From NCBI GenBank assembly GCA_009787135.1, contig WRGP01000111.1, positions 1 through 5,814 of the forward strand: a stretch of DNA of 5,814 bases, in the 5' to 3' direction. The notes below the pieces were generated by a model, which was not told where the DNA came from, did no database searches, and was given only the letters and a program-made list of their open reading frames with translations. This document shows positions 1 to 5,622 of this stretch, in pieces. The stretch's first letter is position 1. Every line of letters begins with the position of its first letter. The position numbers and the translations under genes are program-made. This DNA is from Bacillota bacterium (lineage in GTDB: Bacteria > Bacillota > Clostridia > Christensenellales > Aristaeellaceae).

Positions 1-119
1 CCGCCCGCCAGCGTAAAACAGCGCACCACCTCGGCGCGGCGGCGCTGGGACAGGGAAACGGGGAAGCAGTCGCGGCTGACCGCGACGATGCCAAGCTTGA
101 CCTGCGGCATGTTTTGCAT
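1..119 (-). CDS. L-fucose/L-arabinose isomerase family protein, N-terminal 39 codons (partial)
   Basis: This is the start of a minus-strand gene that continues beyond the left edge. The ATG is the complement of 119-117, preceded by AAGGAGG (complement of 133-127) seven bases upstream, which selects this start over the second Met four codons in. The product begins MQNMPQVKLGIVAVSRDCFP and continues with an Arg-rich SLSQRRRAEVV stretch. From memory, this 'VKLGI(V/I)AVSRDCFP...L..(R/K)RR' opening is characteristic of the L-fucose isomerase/L-arabinose isomerase-like superfamily, whose members interconvert aldose and ketose sugars. The strand opening the Rossmann-like N-domain is visible; the catalytic residues lie outside the window, so the substrate cannot be told. 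Many Firmicutes members are annotated only at family level. It is divergent from the YesL-like gene and shares its promoter region. Confidence 0.75.
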   Translation of the reverse strand, partial: MQNMPQVKLGIVAVSRDCFPVSLSQRRRAEVVRCFTLAG

Positions 120-160
120 GAAAATGCCTCCTTATGCATGCTATGGATATATTTTCGTAC

Positions 161-189
161 ATTGTATCATGCCTTTTCATAAATCGCAA
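161..189 (-). promoter_or_regulatory. Leftward sigma-70-type promoter for the isomerase-like gene
   Basis: Read on the minus strand, TTGCGA (complement of 189-184; 4 of 6 matches to TTGACA) is followed after 17 bases by TACAAT (complement of 166-161; 5 of 6 matches to TATAAT). A TG one base before the -10 hexamer gives the extended form TGATACAAT. Transcription would start near 154, leaving a leader of about 35 bases before the ATG. Its -35 box lies only four bases from that of the rightward promoter. Confidence 0.6.
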
Positions 190-193
190 ATGG

Positions 194-222
194 ATGACAA
201 TGTTCGCGTTTTATGGTATACT
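194..222 (+). promoter_or_regulatory. Rightward sigma-70-type promoter for the YesL-like/methyltransferase/hslO operon
   Basis: ATGACA at 194-199 (5 of 6 matches to TTGACA), a 17-base spacer, and TATACT at 217-222 (5 of 6 matches to TATAAT), with TG at 214-215 forming an extended -10. Transcription would begin near 229, about 22 bases before the start codon at 251, so the leader is only a ribosome binding site. It is the best promoter seen in the window and probably drives all three following genes, since no terminator or other strong promoter separates them. Confidence 0.7.
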
Positions 223-250
223 GACATCTACGAACTGGGAGGGATGGCGT

Positions 251-1237
251 ATGTTGGGGCGGTTCTTTCATTCATTCTATTACGGAAAAGCCGGGAAGGG
301 CGACTATACGCCGGAAAACCTGCCGGCCAATCGCGTGCAGCTCTTCTTTGAGGCGCTGCGCGTGCGCTGGAGTTCGCTGGTGAAGCTCAATATGCTTTAC
401 ATCGTGTTTTTGCTGCCAGCCCTGCTGTGGACTTTTTTGAATTATGGGGCCTGGCAGAACGTGGAGGCCATGGCGCAAACCAGCGAGATGCTCCGCGGCG
501 AGGCGGACGCGCAAACGCTCAGCATCGTCGGGACATGGCTGCTCCTCCTGTGGCCCTGCATCGCGATTACCGGTCCTGCGACAGCGGGTGTAAGCTATAT
601 TACGCGCAACTGGGCGCGCGATCAGCATAGCTTTTTTCTGAGCGATTTCAAAGAGGCCTTTGCGGGCAACTGGAAACAGGCGCTGCCCATGTCCTGCATT
701 ACCGGTTTTGTGCCGCTGCTGGTCTACGTCTGTTATTCGTTTTATGGGGAGCAGGCCGAACAAAGCCTGTTGTTTATCATACCGCAGGTGCTGGTCGTGG
801 TGCTCGGCGTGGTCTGGCTCCTATCGCAGCAGCTTGCGTATATGCTGATGGTCACGTATAAGCTTACCTTTGGCCAGGTGCTTCGCAACGCGCTCCTCCT
901 CGCCGTGGGGAAGCTGCCGCTGTCCGTCGGCATCCGGCTGCTTTCGCTGGCATTCCCTTTGCTCTGCCTGCTAGCTTCCATATTGATCCCCTCTGTCTTC
1001 GGGTTCGCGCTGCTGGCGCTGGTTCTGTACTATCTGTTGTTTGGCTTCGCGTTCAGCCGTTTCCTGTACGCTTCGTATGCCAACGCCGTGTGTGAAAAGT
1101 ACATCAACACCGGCATTGAAGGCGCTGAAGTTGGCATGGGTCTTCGGCAGGTGACGGAGGATGATTATGAAATTGACCCGACCCTTCCACAGCCCGGCTC
1201 TGGGGACGAAGACGATGAGAATACGGAATTGAAATGA
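251..1237 (+). CDS. DUF624/YesL-like multi-span membrane protein
   Basis: The product is 328 residues. The frame is open from an ATG at 134, but that lies upstream of the promoter. The ATG at 251 is preceded by GGAGG at 238-242 with eight bases of spacing, so it is the likely start. About six hydrophobic segments are visible, near residues 46-66, 91-115, 147-163, 172-195, 224-247 and 248-270. The N-terminus is basic and probably cytoplasmic; the C-terminus is acidic (about 303-325) and likely cytoplasmic too. The opening LGRFFHSFYYGKAGKGDYTP and the following 'LFFEALRVRWSSLVKLN' helix with an LLPALLWTF segment resemble the DUF624 (B. subtilis YesL) family. YesL itself, from memory, is near 210 residues, so this is a long member. 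The biochemical role is not established; family members often lie beside sugar ABC transporters and glycan-degradation genes. The stop overlaps the next gene's start (ATGA), indicating translational coupling. Confidence 0.72.
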   Translation: MLGRFFHSFYYGKAGKGDYTPENLPANRVQLFFEALRVRWSSLVKLNMLYIVFLLPALLWTFLNYGAWQNVEAMAQTSEMLRGEADAQTLSIVGTWLLLLWPCIAITGPATAGVSYITRNWARDQHSFFLSDFKEAFAGNWKQALPMSCITGFVPLLVYVCYSFYGEQAEQSLLFIIPQVLVVVLGVVWLLSQQLAYMLMVTYKLTFGQVLRNALLLAVGKLPLSVGIRLLSLAFPLLCLLASILIPSVFGFALLALVLYYLLFGFAFSRFLYASYANAVCEKYINTGIEGAEVGMGLRQVTEDDYEIDPTLPQPGSGDEDDENTELK

Positions 1238-1980
1238 TGTACGAGGGCTTTGCCGCCGTCTACGACGCGCTGATGGCTGATGTTGATTACGCGCGGTGGG
1301 CGGCGTATTACCTGTCTCTGGCCCAAAAATATGGCGTCTTCCCCCGGTGGGCGTGTGACTGCGCCTGCGGCACGGGAAACCTGACGCTGGAGCTTTTCGC
1401 CGCGGGCGTCGCGATGACAGGTCTTGACCTTTCCTCGGACATGCTCCGGGTAGCGGGCGAAAAAGCCCGCGGGCGGGGCATGCAATTGCCCTTTATCAGG
1501 CAAGATATGCGAAAGCTCTTGTTGCACCGGCCCGTGGACGCGGTTTTCTGCGCATGCGACGGCGTAAACTATTTGCTGCGGCCAGACGACGCGCGCGCCT
1601 TTTTTGCCGCCGCCTTTGCGGCGCTTCGGCCCGGAGGCGGGTTGTTTTTTGATGTTTCGTCGCCGGGCAAGCTGGCCGGCAGGCTTGGGAACAACTGCCT
1701 GTGCGGAGAGGAGAAAACGGTTTCTTACCTCTGGCAGAACCATTTTGACCGCGCGTCGCATACCTTGCAAATGGATCTGACTTTTTTTGTGCGGGCGGCG
1801 GATGGGCGCTATACACGTTTTGCGGAAACGCATTTTCAGCGTGCGCATGAAATAGAGGAGTTGCTTTTATGGCTTCGGGAAGCGGGGTTTACGCAAGCGG
1901 ACGCGTTTGGGGATCAAACCTTTGCCACGCCCGGCGCGGAGGAGGAGCGGATTCACTTCGCGGCCATACGGCCGGTGTAG
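1234..1980 (+). CDS. Class I SAM-dependent methyltransferase (YqeM-like N-terminus)
   Basis: This 248-residue protein has the Rossmann-fold methyltransferase layout. Motif I is DCACGTGNLT at residues 42-51, the glycine loop that holds S-adenosylmethionine. The acidic end of strand 2 is LDLSSDM (64-70), which would bind the ribose hydroxyls. A RQDMRKL stretch (89-95) corresponds to the adenine-contacting region. VDAVFCACDGVNYL (101-114) is the motif IV strand and LRPGGGLFFDV (131-141) the post-motif strand. The N-terminus, MYEGFAAVYDALM followed by DVDYARW, resembles B. subtilis YqeM-type methyltransferases. The methyl acceptor is unknown. Two adjacent starts, ATGATG at 1234 and 1237, are possible; 1234 overlaps the upstream stop, and no strong ribosome binding site is present, so translation probably depends on termination of the upstream gene. 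A soluble cytoplasmic enzyme; there is no signal peptide or membrane segment. Confidence 0.88.
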   Translation: MMYEGFAAVYDALMADVDYARWAAYYLSLAQKYGVFPRWACDCACGTGNLTLELFAAGVAMTGLDLSSDMLRVAGEKARGRGMQLPFIRQDMRKLLLHRPVDAVFCACDGVNYLLRPDDARAFFAAAFAALRPGGGLFFDVSSPGKLAGRLGNNCLCGEEKTVSYLWQNHFDRASHTLQMDLTFFVRAADGRYTRFAETHFQRAHEIEELLLWLREAGFTQADAFGDQTFATPGAEEERIHFAAIRPV

Positions 1981-2004
1981 TATAGCCGCAGAGCAGGAGG
2001 GGTC

Positions 2005-2889
2005 ATGACGGAAACAGTGGCAATGGGCAGGCTTTTGCGGGGGATTCTTGGCGATCAAGAGGCGCGCGTGCTGTTGTGCGACACAACGGCTATGGCGCAG
2101 GCCGCGCGCGGGATACACGGGGCCAGCAACGTCTGCTCCGCGGCTCTTGGGCGGGCCATCAGCGCCGGGGCGCTTTTATCGGCGTCCGCGGAGGAGGCGC
2201 CAAACAGCCTGACAATGACCTTCAAGGGTAACGGCCCGGCAGGCTCGCTGGTTGTCGTCAGCCATGGCCGCAAGCTGAAAGCGTATATTGACAACCCGGC
2301 GGTAACCCTGCCCCTGCGGCCGGACGGAAAGCTGGACGTCGGCGGGGCGGTGGGCTCAAACGGCAGGCTTACGGTCGTGCGCGACTTGGGCCTGAAGGAG
2401 CCGTACGTCGGCCAAACCTCCCTGCAAAACGGGGAGATCGCGGAGGATGTGGCGTTCTATTGCACAGTATCCGAGCAACAGCCCACGCTTTGCGGTCTGG
2501 GCGTGCTGGTAAGCGAGGGCGGCGTGCTGTCCTCGGCCGGCCTGATGGTGCAGCCTCTTCCCGGCTGCGGCGAGAAAATACTCGGCAGCTTGGAGGCGCG
2601 CGCCCCCGTATACGCGGATCTGAGCGCGCACGCCTTGGAGATGACGCTGGAAAAGATGTTTGAAGAATTTTTTCGCGGGCTTATGCCCAAGGTGCTGGCC
2701 ATAGAACCTCTCGCCTTCGCGTGCGATTGTACGCGCGAGAGGATGGAGCGCGTGCTCCTGTCGCTGGGGCGTGAGGAGTTGACGGATATGATGCGGACGC
2801 AACACGGCGCGGAGATTACGTGCAATTTCTGCCGCACAAAGCATTTCTTTGCGGAAGACGAACTTCGCGCCTTGCTCGCCCAAGCTTGA
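2005..2889 (+). CDS. hslO: Hsp33 redox-regulated holdase chaperone
   Basis: This 294-residue protein matches Hsp33 over its full usual length. In the family, the reduced form is inactive with zinc bound by four C-terminal cysteines; oxidation, especially with heat or hypochlorite, releases zinc, forms two disulfides, unfolds the linker and turns the protein into an ATP-independent holdase for unfolding cytoplasmic proteins. The zinc cysteines are intact: CDC at 240-242 and CNFC at 273-276, separated by 30 residues, giving the expected CxC-X~30-CxxC pattern. The N-terminal core shows the family opening (DTTAMAQAARGIHGASNVCSAALGRAISAGALLSA, about 26-60), with KGNGPAGSLVVVSHG at 74-88. Further cysteines occur at 25, 44, 153, 163 and 188, outside the switch. 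A strong AGGAGG at 1995-2000, four bases before the ATG, fixes the start. It follows the methyltransferase by 24 bases and is likely the last gene of that operon. Confidence 0.96.
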   Translation: MTETVAMGRLLRGILGDQEARVLLCDTTAMAQAARGIHGASNVCSAALGRAISAGALLSASAEEAPNSLTMTFKGNGPAGSLVVVSHGRKLKAYIDNPAVTLPLRPDGKLDVGGAVGSNGRLTVVRDLGLKEPYVGQTSLQNGEIAEDVAFYCTVSEQQPTLCGLGVLVSEGGVLSSAGLMVQPLPGCGEKILGSLEARAPVYADLSAHALEMTLEKMFEEFFRGLMPKVLAIEPLAFACDCTRERMERVLLSLGREELTDMMRTQHGAEITCNFCRTKHFFAEDELRALLAQA

Positions 2890-2921
2890 ATGAGCGGCTC
2901 TTTCGTGCGATAGACTATAAG
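2886..2921 (+). promoter_or_regulatory. Weak candidate promoter for the TPR/HEAT gene pair
   Basis: TTGAAT at 2886-2891 (4 of 6 to consensus) stands 19 bases before TAGACT at 2911-2916 (4 of 6). An overlapping TATAAG at 2916-2921 matches the -10 consensus at 5 of 6 but has no -35 box at a normal distance. Either would begin a transcript at about 2922-2928, close to the 5' edge of the structured leader. The pairing is poor, and the downstream genes could instead be reached by readthrough from hslO. Confidence 0.22.
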
Positions 2922-2944
2922 CGCATGAACCGCGCTTCATGTGC
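2921..2944 (+). other. Stem-loop after hslO, possible RNA 3' end or start of the leader structure
   Basis: GCGCATGAA (2921-2929) pairs with TTCATGTGC (2936-2944) around the six-base loop CCGCGC: nine pairs, one of them G-U. It lies 32 bases after the hslO stop, where a terminator would be expected, but no T-run follows on the plus strand (TTGAAGGAAG). It is therefore not a standard intrinsic terminator. It might protect an mRNA end or form the first element of the leader that follows. Confidence 0.35.
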
Positions 2945-3063
2945 TTGAAGGAAGAATCAAGAGGCTGCGGCCCCTTGACAATCCCCTGGGCTTTGACTTG
3001 CCGGGCTGGAACCTGAAATTCCGGCCTTACAACCCGGTCAAGCCATGCGGTTGCCGGGCATAA
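2941..3063 (+). CDS. Possible small protein or leader peptide, 40 codons, start uncertain
   Basis: Reading from GTG at 2941 to TAA at 3061-3063 gives 40 codons; the frame is bounded upstream by TGA at 2926-2928. By hand count, GC content by codon position is about 60, 47 and 70 percent for positions 1, 2 and 3, the order expected of real genes in GC-rich genomes. The peptide is rich in Leu, Pro and Arg, with a GFDLPGWNLKFRPYNP core and a Cys-Gly-Cys near the end. I do not recognise it. Its TAA abuts the next gene's ribosome binding site (AAGGAG, 3062-3067), as if to couple translation. Against it: no Shine-Dalgarno precedes the GTG. The AAGGAAG at 2948-2954 lies inside the frame and has only ATC (2956) or CTG (2965) nearby as unusual in-frame starts. 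The same bases form stable stem-loops. Confidence 0.28.
   Translation: MLEGRIKRLRPLDNPLGFDLPGWNLKFRPYNPVKPCGCRA
2957..3058 (+). promoter_or_regulatory. Candidate structured RNA leader of the TPR/HEAT operon
   Basis: Three hairpins can be drawn in series. The first pairs 2957-2965 with 2970-2978 (nine pairs with one A-C mismatch, loop TGCG). The second pairs 3004-3011 with 3019-3026 (eight pairs, one G-U, loop CCTGAAA). The third pairs 3033-3044 with 3049-3058 (ten pairs, bulges at T3038 and G3042, loop ATGC). An alternative outer stem, 2989-2997 with 3037-3044 (eight pairs, T2993 bulged), would enclose the second hairpin and disrupt the third. The third hairpin ends three bases before the AAGGAG of the TPR gene, close enough to affect ribosome loading. 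The arrangement resembles a two-state leader, but it matches no riboswitch or T-box class that I can recognise, and GC-rich DNA can give such pairings by chance. Confidence 0.3.
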
Positions 3064-3073
3064 GGAGTATCAC

Positions 3074-4720
3074 ATGGAACATGATTCGACAAGGGGTCAG
3101 GTGCTTCCCTTTGCGCGCAGCGCGGAGTATTTGCGCCGCCTTGCCGTCAGACAGCGTGAACAGGGAAAGCCCGTGAAGGCGCTGGAGCTGCTTCGCATGG
3201 GGCTGGCCAAAGCGCCTGACGACACGCAAGCTATGATGGAGATGGCTGAAACCTATGCTGAAATGCAGTGCCCTTCCCTTTCCAACCGACTGCTGTTTTC
3301 CCTTTTGACGGAGGAGGATGTTGCGCCCGAGTGCTTTTACGGCGCCGGCTGTAATTTTTATGCCATGCGGTTGCTGGAGTGCGCGCGGGATTGTCTCGCG
3401 ATGTATCTGCAAAAGCGCCCCAACGGCTCATTTGTGCCCGAGGCGATTGATATGATTGAATCCATTGACACAAGGGATGAAAAGGGCAGCGCCTTGGAAA
3501 CGCGCATCAACCGGCGTATCGAACGCGTCCTCGCCTCCCTTGATTCGGATAAGCCGCGCTTGGCCGCGCGGCAGATCCGCCGCGCCGTCGCGCTGGAAAA
3601 GCGAAACGGCGGCACGCACGCCCTGCAGGCGTTCGCGCTGCTGGCCGCGCAGGACGCAAAAGGCGCGCTGGAAGCCGCACGCTACGCGCTTCGCTGCAAC
3701 CGCGACGATATTCGCGCGATCTGCGCAATGGCCGCGGCGTTGAAGGTAAACCACGCGGATGACGCGGCGCGCGCTTTCCTTGGCCGCGCGATCGCGCGCA
3801 TCGAAAACGACGAGGATGCGCAGCTTGTCTGCCAGACCGCGTGTGACATGGGCGAGCACACGACCGTGCGCGGGGTGCTCAAGCGAATGGAAGCGGAAAC
3901 GCCGTATTCGGACGAACTGCTGCACTTGATAGCGTCCGCCAGCTTCAACGCGGGCGAGGCGGATGAAGCCATGCGCACCTGGCGTCTGCTGCGCCGGATA
4001 GACCCCATGGATTGTACGGCGGAATACCGCCTAAAGCTTGCGGAGGAAAACAGCCTGCAAACGCCTGTTTCCTATTCGCGCCAGATGCCCCTGCGCGAAA
4101 CGCTCGCCCGCCTCAGTCGCTTGCGCGAGTGGGTTCAGGAGGGGGCGGAATCCCTGCGGGCGCGCTGGAAGGAAAACGAGGCATTGGAAAAAATCCTTCG
4201 CTGGGGGCTTACGTCCGCCGAGCCCGGCATTCCGCAGGCCATGATGGGCGTGATCGCCACGATAGACGACCCGCGCAGCCAAACGATGCTTAAAAATATG
4301 CTATGCGACGCGACCGTGCCGGATACACTAAAGCATGGGGCGCTCGCCGCGCTGTGCGTCATGGACGCGAAGGGGCCGTTTTACGCGCTGGTACAAGGCC
4401 GGCTGACGCTGGTACACGTAGCCAGGGTGGAACCGGGCGAATCAGACCCGCACATGGATACGCTGATTCGGTTCGTGAAGCGGCGATTGGGCCCGCTCAC
4501 AAAGGAAGAGGAAAAAAGCGTGCAAGCGCTTTGCAGCCTTTCCCTAAAGCAATCCGGTGTCGTGGGCGCGGTTGTGCGCGCGCGCGCGGTGGAAATTTCC
4601 TTCCGCAGGATGCGCGGGGAGGTGGTCGAGGTTTCCACAAAGCCTGCCAAACGCCGCAAGATGGAGCGCTATGTGCGCAGGATCATGAAGGGGGCGCAGC
4701 ATGAATTGCATCAACTTTGA
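3074..4720 (+). CDS. Tetratricopeptide-repeat protein with HEAT-like C-terminal region
   Basis: This 548-residue protein has no signal peptide or membrane span and is probably a cytoplasmic scaffold or adaptor. TPR-like helix pairs are clear at about 17-50 (with GKPVKALELLRMGLAKAPDD), 51-84 and 85-118. After a charged linker (about 130-175) they resume at 181-211 (DAKGALEAARYALRCNRDD), 212-246, 247-279 and 280-313 (NAGEADEAMRTWRLLRRIDPMD). Residues 365-435 change to paired helices with 'IDDPRSQTMLKNML' and 'TLKHGALAALCVMD', which look HEAT-like. The C-terminal end, after about 505, is very basic (KPAKRRKMERYVRRIMKG) and could contact nucleic acid or acidic partners. No catalytic motif is seen. 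AAGGAG at 3062-3067, six bases before the ATG, sets the start. Its last 20 bases overlap the next gene. The function is unknown; TPR domains usually mediate protein-protein binding. Confidence 0.85.
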   Translation: MEHDSTRGQVLPFARSAEYLRRLAVRQREQGKPVKALELLRMGLAKAPDDTQAMMEMAETYAEMQCPSLSNRLLFSLLTEEDVAPECFYGAGCNFYAMRLLECARDCLAMYLQKRPNGSFVPEAIDMIESIDTRDEKGSALETRINRRIERVLASLDSDKPRLAARQIRRAVALEKRNGGTHALQAFALLAAQDAKGALEAARYALRCNRDDIRAICAMAAALKVNHADDAARAFLGRAIARIENDEDAQLVCQTACDMGEHTTVRGVLKRMEAETPYSDELLHLIASASFNAGEADEAMRTWRLLRRIDPMDCTAEYRLKLAEENSLQTPVSYSRQMPLRETLARLSRLREWVQEGAESLRARWKENEALEKILRWGLTSAEPGIPQAMMGVIATIDDPRSQTMLKNMLCDATVPDTLKHGALAALCVMDAKGPFYALVQGRLTLVHVARVEPGESDPHMDTLIRFVKRRLGPLTKEEEKSVQALCSLSLKQSGVVGAVVRARAVEISFRRMRGEVVEVSTKPAKRRKMERYVRRIMKGAQHELHQL

Positions 4721-5531
4721 CACCCGCTTTGAGCAATACGCCACCGAATGGATGCGAAAACACGCCGCCGAATACAAAAACAGCATAAGCCGCATGGAGG
4801 CGAAGATACCAGAGGTCTATTTGCAGTGGCTGAACACGCCTATGGACTGGCTTGAGGGCCAGACGCCCGGCATGTATTTCACCCAATACCATGACGCCGG
4901 GATGCTGATGGATTGGATGCTCGCCTACCATGCGCAAAAGGTGCCGGTGCCGGATCAGCTTTGGGAGAGGATCGTGGAGCTTGGGCCCGCGGCGGAAAAG
5001 GCGCTTACCGAGCTGCTGGACGACGCAAAGGCGCCGGAGGAGGCGCGGCTTGGCGCCATATCCATGCTTACGGAGATGGAAAGCCGCGCGCCGATGGAAA
5101 AGTATGTGGCCTGGATCGCGGCGCGGGACGAGCGGGACGACCTGGCGGATATGGCCGCGGAAGCGCTCACGGCCATGGGCCGCGCTGTGGTGCGGCCCAT
5201 CCTGGACGCGGCGCCGGGCGCGACGCCCGCCGGGCGGGAGACATTTGTGGACGTGCTATGCAACTTCCCCGGCGATCCCGCCGTTTATGACCTCGCGCTT
5301 GACTTGTTTCACGCAAACCCGCAAAAGCGCGCCCTATGCGCGTCGCTGCTGGGCAAGCTGGGCGACGCGCGCGCGATTCCAACGCTGCGGAGCGCCATGG
5401 AAGATCCGTCGCTTTCGTACCTTGATTATATCGAGCTGCGCAACGCCGTGGAGGCGCTGGGCGGGGACGCGCCCGTGGAGCGTGAATTCGCGGGGGATCC
5501 GTACTATGAATCGCTCCGCAGGATGGAATAG
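4701..5531 (+). CDS. HEAT-repeat protein
   Basis: The product is 276 residues, soluble and acidic. The first 80 residues are aromatic-rich and not recognised (EVYLQWLNTPMDWLEGQTPGMYF, then a Met/Trp-rich segment DAGMLMDWMLAYH). From about 84 onward, helix pairs follow the HEAT pattern: 84-127 (LGPAAEKALTELLDDAKAPEEARLGAISMLTEM), 132-160 (DDLADMAAEALTAMG), 161-190, 192-219 (RALCASLLGKL) and 220-255. The last contains GDARAIPTLRSAM, a classic HEAT/PBS-lyase-like unit in which the Asp-Ala-Arg turn precedes the second helix. PBS-lyase-type HEAT repeats occur in many non-enzymatic scaffolds, so no lyase activity is implied. The ribosome binding site AAGGGGG at 4688-4694 lies inside the end of the TPR gene, six bases before the ATG. 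The overlap implies coupled synthesis and perhaps a complex with the TPR protein. The function is unknown. Confidence 0.85.
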   Translation: MNCINFDTRFEQYATEWMRKHAAEYKNSISRMEAKIPEVYLQWLNTPMDWLEGQTPGMYFTQYHDAGMLMDWMLAYHAQKVPVPDQLWERIVELGPAAEKALTELLDDAKAPEEARLGAISMLTEMESRAPMEKYVAWIAARDERDDLADMAAEALTAMGRAVVRPILDAAPGATPAGRETFVDVLCNFPGDPAVYDLALDLFHANPQKRALCASLLGKLGDARAIPTLRSAMEDPSLSYLDYIELRNAVEALGGDAPVEREFAGDPYYESLRRME

Positions 5532-5622
5532 CCATCCCCAACCGTCAAATAGATAAACCGCACGCGGCTCATTGAGCTGATAGCGCGGTCAATACGAAGG
5601 AAATACGCGGGAGGATGCGCAT

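Noticed and set aside
134..250. Extended 39-codon N-terminus for the YesL-like protein from ATG 134
   Set aside because: The stretch contains the promoter (194-222). The downstream ATG at 251 has a strong ribosome binding site and begins the family-like sequence.
1165..1848. A 227-codon open frame on the minus strand opposite the methyltransferase
   Set aside because: It is antisense to a gene with clear SAM-binding motifs. Its protein is rich in Arg, Pro and Lys without family features, as expected of shadow frames in GC-rich DNA.
2356..2940. A 194-codon minus-strand frame opposite hslO
   Set aside because: It lies opposite the confidently identified Hsp33 gene and has a His/Arg/Gln-rich, non-protein-like composition. 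It shows no credible domain.
2975..2980. Perfect TTGACA -35 box upstream of the TPR gene
   Set aside because: Bases 16 to 18 downstream read as TTGCCG-like sequence with no -10 resemblance. The bases are better explained as one arm of the hairpin 2957-2978.
4303..4704. A 133-codon alternative frame on the plus strand within the TPR gene
   Set aside because: It is Arg/Gly/Ala-rich with no recognisable pattern and is fully contained in the TPR gene; it is a frame shadow.
5532..5622. Possible terminator or promoter between the HEAT and zinc-ribbon genes
   Set aside because: Only a four-pair stem (GCTC/GAGC near 5567-5577) without a T-run is visible, and TTGAGC at 5572 has no -10 box at a workable distance.
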